The notes: generated by a model not told the origin, from the letters alone. A DNA stretch of 37,978 nt from Clostridiaceae bacterium (GCA_012719645.1 JAAXZX010000098.1:1-37978), one strand, 5' to 3'; shown: positions 1 to 8,879, counted from the first letter of the stretch. Made by a program: numbers and translations.

Positions 1-329
1 ATACCTCCCAAAGAGGCGCCACCCAAAAACATCATATCTTTTTTGCATAACTTATTTCCACTATATCTTTTTATCTGTTTTTGAAAAACTAAATTCTGCT
101 TTGTACCTTTTTGGAGTGGAATTTACCTTTTCAAATGAGGGGATAAAAAGATGCCCCTGTTCCCGGCAAATAAGGTGGACAAAGCACCATTACTTGTATT
201 ACAATTGTTCTGGTAAAACAAGCAGATGGTGCTTTTCAACGTAGTTTTACGGCCCTGCTGCATAGATCGTTTCATGAACCGGCGTAAGACTCGGTAATAT
301 TGGCAGAAAAAAGAAAGGAAGATAGGATT
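1..329. other. Intergenic leader upstream of transketolase
   Basis: No convincing gene is seen in this stretch. It is AT-rich at the left end. It contains a stem-loop (listed separately) at 181-235 and a clear ribosome binding site, AGGAAGATAGG, just before the ATG at 330. The transketolase frame stays open back to a TTG at 300, but that codon has no ribosome binding site of its own. I could not pick a convincing -35/-10 pair. Confidence 0.5.
181..235. other. Long-range stem-loop in transketolase leader
   Basis: A perfect 10-bp inverted repeat, AAAGCACCAT (181-190) and ATGGTGCTTT (226-235), encloses a second pairing CTTGT (193-197) / ACAAG (218-222). It is followed by only four T residues, so it is a weak terminator candidate for a gene left of the window. 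It could equally be a structured leader element of the transketolase gene. The function is not determined. Confidence 0.4.
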
Positions 330-2306
330 ATGGACGTACAGACAGCTGTAAACGCAATACGGATACTGAGCGCCGACCAGGTACAGAAAGCTAACTCCGG
401 ACATCCGGGACTCCCCCTGGGAGCGGCCCCCATAGCTTACGAGCTTTGGGCCAACCATATGGTGCATAACCCGAAGAACCCCAAGTGGATCAACAGGGAC
501 AGGTTTATCCTCTCCGCCGGCCACGGATCGGCAATGCTGTACTCGCTGCTGCACCTGTTCGGTTACGATCTGCCCCTTTCAGAACTGAAGAGGTTCAGGC
601 AGCTGGACAGCCTTACCCCGGGACACCCGGAATACGGCCATACCGCCGGTGTTGAGGCAACCACCGGTCCTTTGGGAGCTGGTCTCGGAATGGCAGTAGG
701 AATGGCGATAGCCGAGAGATACCTTGCGAGCAAGTTCAACCGGGATGGTTATAACATCTTCGATCATTATACCTATGCCCTTTGCGGCGACGGCTGCCTG
801 ATGGAAGGCATATCCTACGAGGTCCTGTCCCTTGCCGGTACCCTTGGCCTTGGCAAGCTGATCGTGCTCTATGACAGCAACTCGATCACAATTGAAGGCG
901 GTACCGATCTGGCCTTCCACGAAGATGTGACAAAGCGCTTTGAAGCCATGGGCTTCCAGACCATTGAAGTTCCTGACGGCACTGATCTTGCAGCTATAGG
1001 AAGGGCAATAGAAGAAGCCAGGGCAGAGAAAAACAGGCCATCTCTGATAAAGATAACCACCGTAATAGGTTACGGCTGTCCTGCAAAAGCCGGAAAAGCC
1101 AGCGCCCACGGTGAACCCCTGGGTGAGGAAAACGTGAAGCTTCTCAGGGAAACCCTTGGCTGGAAATACGACGAAGCTTTCTATGTGCCGGATGAGGTTT
1201 ACCAGCATTACGGAAAGATCGCCGAAAAGGGCGCCGCAGCCGAGGATGCATGGAACAGGATGTTCGCGGAGTACTCTGCAAGATATCCTGAGCTAAAGGC
1301 TGAACTGGATGCCTGGATGTCCGGTTCCAACGCGGCAAAGCTTGAGAATGACGAGAATTACTGGAAAAAGGATACGAAGGCCAACGCCACCCGCAATATC
1401 TCAGGCAGCGTCATCAACTATGTGAAGGATGTTGTTAAGGAACTCGTGGGAGGAAGCGCCGACCTTGGCCCTTCAAACAAGACCGTTATGAAGGACGAGG
1501 CTTCGCTGTCGAAGGATATGCCCGCAGGAAGGAACATCCACTTCGGCGTGCGCGAACATGGAATGACTGCGGTTGGCAACGGCATCCTGCTCCATGGCGG
1601 CCTGCGCACTTATATCGCCACCTTCCTTGTGTTCGCGGACTTCATGAAGCCCATGCTGCGCCTGGCATCCCTTATGAAGATTCCTCAGATCGCTGTGCTG
1701 ACCCATGACAGCATAGGCGTAGGCGAGGACGGACCGACCCATCAGCCCATTGAACAGCTCACAATGTTAAGGAGCATGCCCAATATGGATGTATGGCGGC
1801 CTGCCGACGAAATGGAAACAAGGGCTGCATGGTTCAGCGCGCTTACACAGAAGGAGACCCCCTCGGTTCTTGCGCTGTCCCGCCAGAACCTGCCTGTCTT
1901 GGATGGCACCTCAAAGGAGGCGCTGAAGGGCGCATATATCATCCATAAGGAAAATGGCTCATCGCCCGATATCATACTCATGGCGTCCGGATCTGAAGTA
2001 AGCGTTGCGATAGAAGCCGCAAAACTTCTTGAAGACGAAGGAAAATCCGTGCGTGTTGTAAGCGTTCCCTGCCTTGATGTATTTGAAAAGCAGAGCAGCG
2101 AATACAAGGAGAGCATTCTGCCGTCCGGCTGCAGGAAGAGAGTGGCGATTGAAGCGGGAAGTTCAGTGTCCTGGGGCAAATATGTGGGCCTTGATGGCGC
2201 TTATGTCACCATGGACAGGTTCGGAGAATCCGCCCCGGCCGGTGAACTGTTCAAGAGATACGGGTTCACCGCCGAGAATGTGGCCAAGGTTGCCAGGTCG
2301 CTCTGA
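330..2306 (+). CDS. tkt: Transketolase
   Basis: Thiamine-diphosphate enzyme of the non-oxidative pentose phosphate pathway. It transfers two-carbon ketol units between ketose and aldose phosphates in the cytoplasm. The product is 658 aa, the usual length of the single-chain enzyme. Family motifs appear in order: [18 protein letters not shown] near the N-terminus, [15 protein letters not shown], the TPP/metal-binding GDGCLMEG with a downstream [11 protein letters not shown], then in the pyrimidine domain [10 protein letters not shown], the GVREHGM segment with the catalytic glutamate, and [16 protein letters not shown]. The ATG at 330 is chosen because AGGAAGATAGG precedes it; the open TTG at 300 lacks a site. 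The gene is single, followed by a strong terminator at 2347. Assignment is secure. Related TPP enzymes such as DXP synthase differ in these motifs. Confidence 0.96.
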   Translation: MDVQTAVNAIRILSADQVQKANSGHPGLPLGAAPIAYELWANHMVHNPKNPKWINRDRFILSAGHGSAMLYSLLHLFGYDLPLSELKRFRQLDSLTPGHPEYGHTAGVEATTGPLGAGLGMAVGMAIAERYLASKFNRDGYNIFDHYTYALCGDGCLMEGISYEVLSLAGTLGLGKLIVLYDSNSITIEGGTDLAFHEDVTKRFEAMGFQTIEVPDGTDLAAIGRAIEEARAEKNRPSLIKITTVIGYGCPAKAGKASAHGEPLGEENVKLLRETLGWKYDEAFYVPDEVYQHYGKIAEKGAAAEDAWNRMFAEYSARYPELKAELDAWMSGSNAAKLENDENYWKKDTKANATRNISGSVINYVKDVVKELVGGSADLGPSNKTVMKDEASLSKDMPAGRNIHFGVREHGMTAVGNGILLHGGLRTYIATFLVFADFMKPMLRLASLMKIPQIAVLTHDSIGVGEDGPTHQPIEQLTMLRSMPNMDVWRPADEMETRAAWFSALTQKETPSVLALSRQNLPVLDGTSKEALKGAYIIHKENGSSPDIILMASGSEVSVAIEAAKLLEDEGKSVRVVSVPCLDVFEKQSSEYKESILPSGCRKRVAIEAGSSVSWGKYVGLDGAYVTMDRFGESAPAGELFKRYGFTAENVAKVARSL

Positions 2307-2346
2307 AGCAAATACTGAGATAAATCGGATACTGCGATTCAGGTAT

Positions 2347-2373
2347 AAAAGGGAGAATGTTTTCTCCCTTTTT
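2347..2373 (+). terminator. Rho-independent terminator of transketolase
   Basis: An 11-bp perfect stem, AAAAGGGAGAA (2347-2357) with TTCTCCCTTTT (2362-2372), has a 4-nt loop and ends in a T-run. It lies 40 bp past the transketolase stop. Confidence 0.9.
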
Positions 2374-2408
2374 AATTGAAATTTAATCATCCAAATCGGC
2401 AAAACATA

Positions 2409-2437
2409 TTGACGGGGATAAGTGAGAGCACTATAAT
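2409..2437 (+). promoter_or_regulatory. SigA promoter of the TetR gene
   Basis: TTGACG (2409-2414), a 17-bp spacer and TATAAT (2432-2437) form a near-consensus housekeeping promoter 28 bp before the start codon of the TetR gene. The candidate operator at 2446-2465 lies just downstream, over the expected transcription start and ribosome binding site. Confidence 0.85.
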
Positions 2438-2445
2438 ATAAACAA

Positions 2446-2465
2446 TAATAAACAGGAGTTTATTA
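2446..2465. promoter_or_regulatory. Candidate TetR operator (autoregulatory)
   Basis: Perfect inverted repeat TAATAAAC - AGGA - GTTTATTA directly abutting the ATG at 2466 and covering the AGGAG ribosome binding site. A closely matching site (GTTTATTA identical, 6 of 8 in the other arm, same 4-bp spacer) lies before the exporter gene at 3120-3139. The pair is best explained as binding sites of the TetR protein encoded between them. That binding is inference. Confidence 0.65.
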
Positions 2466-3047
2466 ATGCAGTATCTGAAGGATGAGGTAAAAGCTGCCAT
2501 AAAGAGGGCCGCGCTGGAGGAATTCGGGAAAAAAAGCTATTCCCAGGCTTCCATGCGGGCTATAGCCAAAAATGCCGGGATCACCGTTGGCAATATATAT
2601 CGGTATTTCCCAAGCAAGGACGAACTGTTCAACGATATTATGGATCCGGCATGGCAGGCTATTACCCGGGCGATCTTTGACCAGTACAACGAGGCAGAGG
2701 ACCCGCTGTTTATATCCGGTATCATTTCGGCCATTATGGTGATCTATCGGAAGTACACGGCCGAGATCTACATACTGTTCCATAACAGCAAGGATTCGAA
2801 GTATGAGAATATAAAGAGTGGGTTGGTGGAACTGATTGCCGGACGACTGGAAAAGGATATACTCGCGCAGCTTCAATCATCCGGCAGGAAGGTGAAGGAT
2901 CCGTATATATTCAAAATAATTGCCAATGCCATTGTTGACAGCTTCTACCTGATCATCAGGGAGTTAAGGGACGATTTCGACAGGGTGGAGGCCCTGATGG
3001 AAAAGACTATAACAGTATTGGTCAAGGACCTGCATAAACGGCTGTAA
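2466..3047 (+). CDS. TetR/AcrR family transcriptional regulator
   Basis: 193-aa one-component repressor. The N-terminal helix-turn-helix (about residues 22-50, ending in the TetR hallmark NIYRYFPSKDELF) binds DNA; the remainder is an all-helical ligand-binding domain that is not conserved enough to predict the inducer. Translation starts at ATG 2466 with AGGAG seven bases upstream. The gene has its own consensus promoter (2409-2437) and an inverted repeat over its ribosome binding site, so it probably represses itself. The exporter operon starts 115 bp downstream on the same strand with a matching site, which suggests control of MMPL-family efflux in response to a lipophilic or toxic compound. 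A hairpin at 3079-3105 separates the two. Family call is firm; target genes are inferred. Confidence 0.93.
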   Translation: MQYLKDEVKAAIKRAALEEFGKKSYSQASMRAIAKNAGITVGNIYRYFPSKDELFNDIMDPAWQAITRAIFDQYNEAEDPLFISGIISAIMVIYRKYTAEIYILFHNSKDSKYENIKSGLVELIAGRLEKDILAQLQSSGRKVKDPYIFKIIANAIVDSFYLIIRELRDDFDRVEALMEKTITVLVKDLHKRL

Positions 3048-3078
3048 AACTTAAAAGACAACTGGCCGGACCTGGTAA

Positions 3079-3105
3079 AGGCTATTATGGGTTACATAAT
3101 AGCCT
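3079..3105 (+). terminator. Hairpin between TetR gene and exporter operon
   Basis: Perfect 11-bp stem AGGCTATTATG (3079-3089) / CATAATAGCCT (3095-3105) with a 5-nt loop. It is followed by GTCTTTGG, a poor T-tract, so termination may be partial. It sits between the regulator stop and the exporter operator. Confidence 0.55.
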
Positions 3106-3119
3106 GTCTTTGGAAGAAA

Positions 3120-3139
3120 AAATGAACGAATGTTTATTA
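3120..3139. promoter_or_regulatory. Candidate TetR operator before the MMPL operon
   Basis: AAATGAAC - GAAT - GTTTATTA. One arm is identical to the site at 2446-2465 and the other matches at 6 of 8 positions with the same 4-bp spacer. An 8-bp direct repeat, AATGTTTA, also occurs at 3129-3136 and 3139-3146. The site lies 23 bp before the exporter ATG. Confidence 0.6.
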
Positions 3140-3162
3140 ATGTTTAGTATTGGGAGATAGTT

Positions 3163-5259
3163 ATGGACAGACTTGCTGATGTCATTGTAAAGAGAAGAAA
3201 ACCCATATTCCTGGTTTTTATTCTGCTTGCGGTCCTGTGTGCCTGCTTTATCCCCGAGGTCCAGGTAAATTACAACCTGGCCAAGTACCTGCCTGCTGAT
3301 TTGAGAACAAGCCAGGCTATGGATATCATGGAAAGGGAGTTTTCCCTTACCGGTTCAGCCCGCGTAATGGTTGAGGATGTATCCATCACCGAATCCGCCG
3401 AAATCAAAAAGCGCCTGGAACAGGTGGCAGGCGTCAAATCGGTGATATGGCTGGATGATGTGACTGATATCTACCAGCCGCTTGATTACCTGGACCAAAA
3501 GACGGTTGAAAGCTATTACAAGGATGGCGCAGCCCTCTTCATGGTTGAGTTTGTCGAGGACGACTACAGTCTCAACACCGGAAAAGCCGTAGCCGAGATC
3601 CAGGCCATTTTAGGCGACAGGGGCGCGGTCGGAGGATCGGCAGTAACCACCAAGTACATGCGGGAGAGTACCATAAGGGAGATCGTTTCGGCTGCCATCA
3701 TCGCGGCGCCTGTTATACTCATCATATTGCTTCTGACCTCGGTTTCATGGTTTGAACCATTGCTATATATCATGGTCATGGGTATTTCGGTGATCATCAA
3801 TATGGGAACCAACGTGGTGTTCCCCAGCATATCCTTTATCACCCAGGCCAGTTCAGCCCTTCTCCAGTTTGCAATAACCATGGATTACGCCATCTTTCTG
3901 CTCCATCGATTCCGTGAGGAGAAGGAGAACGGCATGGATGCCGAACTGGCCATGAAAATGGCTATAAAAAGCTCCTTCTCGTCCATCGGGGCAAGCTGTC
4001 TTACAACGGTTGCGGGTTTTGTGGCCCTGATGTTCATGCGCTACACGATCGGCCTGGATATGGGTGTAGTCCTGGTAAAAGGGATTCTCCTGAGCCTCAT
4101 CACAGTGGTTTTCCTGCTGCCCGGTGTTACCCTCTTTACCGACAGGCTGCTGGAGCGGACCAGGCATAAATCCTTCCTGCCGTCACTCGCAAAGCTTGGA
4201 AAAGGTGTAGTGCGTTTCGGGGCAGTGGTTATCATTCTTCTTGCCATGGTTATTGTGCCTGCATACCTCGCCCAGTCGGCCAATGCATTCCTTTATGGCG
4301 AGAACTCAATGCTTTCCATCGAGGATTCCGATTTTGGGAAGGAACTTGAAAGAATAAATGAGAAGTTTGGAAATTACAATCCGCTTGTCCTGCTCGTGCC
4401 GGGCGGGAGCATCCCGGACGAGGTCAGGCTGGCTGATGAACTGATGGAAAAGGATTATGTCACATCGGTTCAGACTGTTGTTACCCTGGCCGATCCGGCC
4501 ATCCCCAGGGAGATCCTGCCTGATGACGTGCGCAGGAGCTTTTTGTCGGACAATTATACCCGAATGATCATAAACCTTGACCTGCCGGAGGAAAGCGAAC
4601 CCACCCTCCAGGCAGTGGATGAGATAAGCCAGATGGCCCGACAGCTCTATGGCGATGGTTATTACATGCTGGGCCAGTCAAGCAGTGTATCCGATATCAA
4701 GCAGGTAGTGGACGGGGACTTCTCAACGGTAAGCTGGATTTCCATAGCCATGGTTGGACTGATCATACTTTTCACTTTCCGGTCATTGTCCCTCCCTGTG
4801 CTGCTGGTACTGGTTATCGAGGCATCCATATGGATCAATATGGCGGTGCCATATTTCATGGATGAAACCCTGTCATTCATCGGGTACCTGGTGGTGAACG
4901 CCATACAACTGGGAGCCACTGTTGACTATGCCATCCTGCTGACCAACCGGTATATGGAAAACCGGAAGACCCTCAGCAAGAAGGAATCTGCCGTAAAAGC
5001 GCTGACAGACTCGGGATGGTCCGTCATCACATCGGCCCTGATACTGTTTGTCGCCTGTATGGGCGTTGGAATAGCTTCTTCCATCAGGGCAGTTTCGGAA
5101 ATGATTCTTCTGCTGGGAAGGGGCGCGGCAATAAGCTGCGTGCTTGTGCTCGTGCTGCTTCCTCAACTGCTGATTATTTTTGACGGTGTTATACGGAAAA
5201 CAACCCTCAAATCGAGAGAAAGGGATAAGTCTGATATAAAGGAGGAACAATCCCCATGA
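3163..5259 (+). CDS. MMPL/RND family transporter
   Basis: 698-aa polytopic membrane protein of the RND superfamily, MMPL branch (like B. subtilis YdfJ and mycobacterial MmpL). Such proteins use proton motive force to move lipids or hydrophobic compounds out of the membrane. The architecture is the expected duplicated one: TM1 (about 15-32), an extracytoplasmic loop (about 33-170), a TM cluster (about 175-330, with the charged TM4 motif TMDYAIFLLHRF), a TM near 350-370, a second external loop (about 372-510), and a second TM cluster with the matching GATVDYAILLTNRY. A GGGAGA site precedes ATG 3163. The stop overlaps the next ATG by four bases, so the two genes are translationally coupled. Substrate unknown; TetR control is inferred from the shared operator. 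Confidence 0.92.
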   Translation: MDRLADVIVKRRKPIFLVFILLAVLCACFIPEVQVNYNLAKYLPADLRTSQAMDIMEREFSLTGSARVMVEDVSITESAEIKKRLEQVAGVKSVIWLDDVTDIYQPLDYLDQKTVESYYKDGAALFMVEFVEDDYSLNTGKAVAEIQAILGDRGAVGGSAVTTKYMRESTIREIVSAAIIAAPVILIILLLTSVSWFEPLLYIMVMGISVIINMGTNVVFPSISFITQASSALLQFAITMDYAIFLLHRFREEKENGMDAELAMKMAIKSSFSSIGASCLTTVAGFVALMFMRYTIGLDMGVVLVKGILLSLITVVFLLPGVTLFTDRLLERTRHKSFLPSLAKLGKGVVRFGAVVIILLAMVIVPAYLAQSANAFLYGENSMLSIEDSDFGKELERINEKFGNYNPLVLLVPGGSIPDEVRLADELMEKDYVTSVQTVVTLADPAIPREILPDDVRRSFLSDNYTRMIINLDLPEESEPTLQAVDEISQMARQLYGDGYYMLGQSSSVSDIKQVVDGDFSTVSWISIAMVGLIILFTFRSLSLPVLLVLVIEASIWINMAVPYFMDETLSFIGYLVVNAIQLGATVDYAILLTNRYMENRKTLSKKESAVKALTDSGWSVITSALILFVACMGVGIASSIRAVSEMILLLGRGAAISCVLVLVLLPQLLIIFDGVIRKTTLKSRERDKSDIKEEQSP

Positions 5260-6980
5260 GAATAAGGAACAAAACAATTATCGCGGCAGCGGTTATGATG
5301 GTTATTGCTATGATGGCCGCCCTGACAGCAGCGGGGTTTTGGGCCGGCGGCGGCGTACCCGCCGGAGCATCAGGTTCGTCAGGGAGCCTGTGGATCAACC
5401 CTGGAGACGGGAGCAAACCCGTCATAAAGGATGAAACGGTGTATGCCCTGTTGAATGAGGACGGGTCGCTGCGCTCGGTTTACGTGGTCAACCATACCAG
5501 GGTGTCCGAGGACGGCAGATATGTTGATTTCGGTAATTATAAAGATGTCAAAAGCCTGAGCGATGGCATACAGCCAACGATAGAGGGTGACAGAATAACC
5601 TGGGAGCTTAAGGAGTCCTACGGGGATTTCTATTACCAGGGTGAACCTGCCGAAGCACAGTTGCCCTGGACCTTCAAAATCGATTACTACCTTGACGGAA
5701 ACAGGGTGGAGGCTAAGGATCTCGCCGGAAGGAGCGGAAGGGTGGAGATTGATCTGTCTGTTACGCCCAATGACTCTGCGCCTGATTATTTCAGGGAGAA
5801 ATTTGCCCTGCAGATACAGGTTCCCGTAAACCTTAACCGGGCAGCCATCGTTTCCGCTGATGGCGCCACCCGGGTTATAGCCGGAAGCACCAATACCCTG
5901 GCATATACCATTCTTCCGGGATCATCAGGGAACTACCGCCTGGTTCTGGATGTCAGGGACTTTGAAATGGACAGCATCAATATCGGCATATCGGCTGTCG
6001 ATTATGGCAGTGTCCTGTCTTCCGGGGACCTGGTTGACGGCTTCAGGGAACTGAGCCAGGGCATGGAGGACTGGGTTGATGGGGCAAAGGCATTTAAAAG
6101 CGGTCTTGTGGATTTGTCGGACGGTGTGAGCCAACTGTCTTCAGGTCTGAAGGATTTGTCCGCGGGGGGCAAAGAACTGCAAAAGGGTATGGAGAGTTTT
6201 TACCAAGGCTTCAGGCAGTTTGACGATTCCCTGGATCGCGTTTCCCTCGGTTCGGGGGGCATAAGGAACGGGCTTTCGGAGATTGCCGCAGGCGGGGAAC
6301 CAATCCTGACAGGTTATCAGCAACTGGCACAGGGTATCCTGGCCCAGCTGCCGGGGGAGGCAGAGAAGGAGCAACTCCGCATGCTGGCTCAATATGCGGC
6401 AATCCCGAACAGCCCATACTACCAGGCAGGGAGCATGGCTAAGTCCATGCTCGAGCAGATTGCAGGGCTCGAACAGATCTACCAGAATCTTTCCGCTTTA
6501 AATGGCGCCCTTTCCCAGTATACCCAGGGCGTGTCGAAACTGTCGGAGGAGTACAGGGGGTTTGACCAGGGCATTGCGGCCCTTGCCCAGGCGTCGGACG
6601 AACTTCAGCAGGGAATAGCAGTCCTGACGGAAGGAGGGAAGCAGTTTTCTGAAGGGTTGTCTGCCCTTGATGCGGGGATGGCCGGATTGAACGAGAACGT
6701 GAAAGAGCTTCCCGGCCATGCCCAGGAACTGGTTGACGGCGCACTTGCCATAAAGGAAGGGACAGATGCCGTTTATGACGCTGTTTCTGAAATGATCGGA
6801 CGGGAAGACAAGGACGTAGAGGTCGTATCCTTTGTCGCTCCCGGAAAAGGCATGGCAAGCTCAGTCCAGTTTGTTATCAGGACCCCTGCCATAAAAGTGC
6901 CTGAAAATGCGAAGGAAACCCCAGTGAATAACACCGTGAAGAAAAGCTTCTGGCAGAAGCTCATAGACCTGTTCACATAA
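5256..6980 (+). CDS. Membrane-anchored LxxG heptad-repeat protein, MMPL partner
   Basis: 574 aa. An N-terminal hydrophobic segment (about residues 8-30) acts as membrane anchor or signal. A beta-rich external domain follows (about 35-250). Residues about 260-510 are dominated by repeats of the pattern X-X-X-Leu-X-X-Gly, such as LSDGVSQLSSGLKDLSAG, the type found in YhgE/Pip-like proteins and predicted to form long coiled coils. The C-terminus (KKSFWQKLIDLFT) is a short amphipathic tail with no clear TM. An excellent ribosome binding site, AAAGGAGG, and an ATGA overlap with the MMPL gene show one operon. The protein probably serves as an external accessory or adaptor of the transporter. That role is inferred from context; no enzyme motif was seen. 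Confidence 0.85.
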   Translation: MRIRNKTIIAAAVMMVIAMMAALTAAGFWAGGGVPAGASGSSGSLWINPGDGSKPVIKDETVYALLNEDGSLRSVYVVNHTRVSEDGRYVDFGNYKDVKSLSDGIQPTIEGDRITWELKESYGDFYYQGEPAEAQLPWTFKIDYYLDGNRVEAKDLAGRSGRVEIDLSVTPNDSAPDYFREKFALQIQVPVNLNRAAIVSADGATRVIAGSTNTLAYTILPGSSGNYRLVLDVRDFEMDSINIGISAVDYGSVLSSGDLVDGFRELSQGMEDWVDGAKAFKSGLVDLSDGVSQLSSGLKDLSAGGKELQKGMESFYQGFRQFDDSLDRVSLGSGGIRNGLSEIAAGGEPILTGYQQLAQGILAQLPGEAEKEQLRMLAQYAAIPNSPYYQAGSMAKSMLEQIAGLEQIYQNLSALNGALSQYTQGVSKLSEEYRGFDQGIAALAQASDELQQGIAVLTEGGKQFSEGLSALDAGMAGLNENVKELPGHAQELVDGALAIKEGTDAVYDAVSEMIGREDKDVEVVSFVAPGKGMASSVQFVIRTPAIKVPENAKETPVNNTVKKSFWQKLIDLFT

Positions 6981-6990
6981 TAGAGGTAAG

Positions 6991-7065
6991 ATGTGGGATG
7001 TCAGAGGTTCGAATGATGTGGGATGCTAAAGGGTAGAATGATGTGGGATGCCGGAGGTGAGGATT
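6991..7065. repeat. Three tandem 25-bp repeats
   Basis: Three units begin at 6991, 7016 and 7041, each starting ATGTGGGATG and continuing with a variable purine-rich half (forms of CCGGAGGT.AGGAT). They lie directly after the exporter operon. The exact 25-bp period and partial degeneration suggest an intergenic tandem-repeat family. Similar words (GGATGTGAGAGGTTGGAGAA, read on the minus strand) recur near 22550-22590. Confidence 0.75.
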
Positions 7066-7190
7066 AATAAGGGGTCTGTGCGCGATAACATGAAGCGATT
7101 GCTGATACGTTAAAAATTTTAGTGCTTACGTGGTTTTGAAACAGGCATATATATGGGTATATATCTGTTAGCAGTCCACATACATTATAG

Positions 7191-7234
7191 AAAGAGATGC
7201 GTTGACTCCACCGAGACTCTGCATCTCTTTTTTT
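7191..7234 (+). terminator. Rho-independent terminator, possibly bidirectional
   Basis: AAAGAGATGC (7191-7200) pairs with GCATCTCTTT (7221-7230) around a 20-nt loop, and seven T residues end at 7234. It would stop rightward transcription of the exporter operon. On the minus strand it lies just past the laccase stop but has a weaker T-tract. Confidence 0.75.
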
Positions 7235-7266
7235 GCCGCTGCCAAACCGCTTTCCAACAGTTCCGG

Positions 7267-8841
7267 CTATTTGAATGCATCCCCGCAGGGAGGGCATTTA
7301 CGGGGGGCAACTACGTCAAAGGGGCGCATCATGTCGTAGTCTTCGTGTTCAAGGATATGACAGTGATACACATACCTTCCGGCATAGGGGCCAAAACGCA
7401 CCAACAGGCGGGTAACATAACCGGGATGGGCCTGGACCGTATCCTTCCAGCCCCTGTCGCCGGGATGGGGCAGCTCGGGTTCCCCGGTGTACCTGATACT
7501 CCCTGTCTGGGCATAGGCCACTGTATCAAAAGGAATCCTGTCAAGAACCTGGAACTGGATCTGGTGAATGTGGAACGGATGGACTCCCAGACCGGGATTG
7601 ATGAGCCTCCAGCATTCTGTTTCGCCTACGGCAGGGCTTTCGGAAACTCCGTCCATATACTCATGATTGTTAAGCAGGAACATGAGACGGTTGAACTGGT
7701 CTGTCGTGACATTAAAGGTAATATCCCTTGTCCTGACAGCGTCGAATTCGCTCATCCTGGGTATGCGGCTTAAAAACTGGGGAACCGTACTGGTATCATC
7801 GGATGTCCTTTCAACCACTCTGAATTGCATGATCCTTCCGTCTGTGAGCGGATCGGGCTCCGCACCGAAGTCAAAGGGAGTCCTGGCCGTGTTCAGAAGC
7901 GTGATGGCGGCGCCGACGGTCTGGTTTGAGAAGTTGATGATCAGATCGCAGCGCTCCGCGGGACCAATTACGATTTCATCGGTTATGTAAGGCCGCTGGA
8001 GAAGCCCGCCGTCAGATCCGATCTGTATGAACTGCTGGCCTGAATCGAGCTTCATGCGGTAGAACCTTTCATTGGAGCCGTTGAGGACGCGGAAGCGATA
8101 TTTTCTCGGCTCCACTTCAAGGTAAGGCCAGGCCTTTCCGTTCACGGTGATGACGTTTCCTGCAAAACCGGGCGTAATGGAGACGTCGGGGAAGTCGGGA
8201 GGAGGATCCTGCACATTTGAGGGATAGAATAATGATCCGTCGTTATTGAAGCTCTTGTCCTGTATTACCAGGGGTATTTCGTAAACACCCGACGGAAGGT
8301 TCAGCGAGCGTTCCTCCTCGTTCCGTATGATATACAGTCCGGCAAGCCCGGCATAAACGTTGAGGCGGGTTATGCCAAGGGCATGGTCATGGTACCATAA
8401 CATGGTGGGGCGCTGCTTGTTGGGATACCTGTAAACCTTTTGCGAAAAACGCGGTCCGCATTTTCCAAAGTTATTGGTATACCAGGCATCCGGGTACCCG
8501 TCGCTTTCGGGCTCCACCAATGCCCCATGAAGGTGTACCACGGTACGCACTTCGGGCATGTTATGACCGGAGGCGTGGAGCGTCCTGTCGATGGGCAGGA
8601 AATGTTTATCCGGCAAATCGTTTATCCAGAGTACATGGGTGCTTTCGCCCTCCTCCACTTCAATGATAGGGCCGGGGACCTGGCCTTCATAGCCCCAGAC
8701 CCTGGCTGGGGAAAGTTGGCTGTGAAACTGGTGGAAGAATTCTTTCATCCTCACTTCGTAGTATGTTTTATCTTTACACCTTTCCAAAGGCTGCAGCACC
8801 CTGGGTATGGGAAGCGGGTCAATAAAGGGTCTTAGTGCCAT
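7267..8841 (-). CDS. cotA: Multicopper oxidase, CotA-type spore coat laccase
   Basis: 524-aa three-cupredoxin multicopper oxidase. It oxidises phenolic or pigment substrates (or bilirubin) while reducing O2 to water. All four copper motifs are intact: HLHGA at about 103-107, WYHDHALG at about 149-156, HPFHIH in domain 3, and HCHILEHEDYDMM at about 493-505 with the type-1 cysteine C494 and an axial methionine. The spacing is close to that of B. subtilis CotA (513 aa). There is no signal peptide, as expected for an outer spore coat protein assembled in the mother cell. GGAGG precedes the ATG. Upstream on the minus strand CATAAAAT resembles a sporulation-sigma -10 element. The nearest relatives are CotA and bilirubin oxidases, and the coat location is inferred. 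Confidence 0.93.
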   Translation of the reverse strand: MALRPFIDPLPIPRVLQPLERCKDKTYYEVRMKEFFHQFHSQLSPARVWGYEGQVPGPIIEVEEGESTHVLWINDLPDKHFLPIDRTLHASGHNMPEVRTVVHLHGALVEPESDGYPDAWYTNNFGKCGPRFSQKVYRYPNKQRPTMLWYHDHALGITRLNVYAGLAGLYIIRNEEERSLNLPSGVYEIPLVIQDKSFNNDGSLFYPSNVQDPPPDFPDVSITPGFAGNVITVNGKAWPYLEVEPRKYRFRVLNGSNERFYRMKLDSGQQFIQIGSDGGLLQRPYITDEIVIGPAERCDLIINFSNQTVGAAITLLNTARTPFDFGAEPDPLTDGRIMQFRVVERTSDDTSTVPQFLSRIPRMSEFDAVRTRDITFNVTTDQFNRLMFLLNNHEYMDGVSESPAVGETECWRLINPGLGVHPFHIHQIQFQVLDRIPFDTVAYAQTGSIRYTGEPELPHPGDRGWKDTVQAHPGYVTRLLVRFGPYAGRYVYHCHILEHEDYDMMRPFDVVAPRKCPPCGDAFK

Positions 8842-8868
8842 AAGATACCTCCGTTATTGTATTGATGC

Positions 8869-8879
8869 TATATTTTATG
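8869..8879 (-). promoter_or_regulatory. Possible sporulation-sigma -10 element before cotA
   Basis: Read on the minus strand the sequence is CATAAAATATA, which fits the mother-cell SigE/SigK -10 pattern (CATA, three bases, TA), about 28 bp before the cotA ATG. No convincing -35 was identified, so this is tentative. The palindrome GGAC-AA-GTCC at 8887-8896 lies a little further upstream. Confidence 0.3.

Noticed and set aside
123-554. Open frame antisense to the transketolase 5' end
   Set aside because: It lacks a ribosome binding site and known motifs and is a shadow of the coding strand; many similar antisense frames over uxaC, uxuB, PFOR and feoB were dropped for the same reason.
6991-7065. 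CRISPR array
   Set aside because: Repeats are contiguous 25-bp tandem units without unique spacers, and no cas gene is present.
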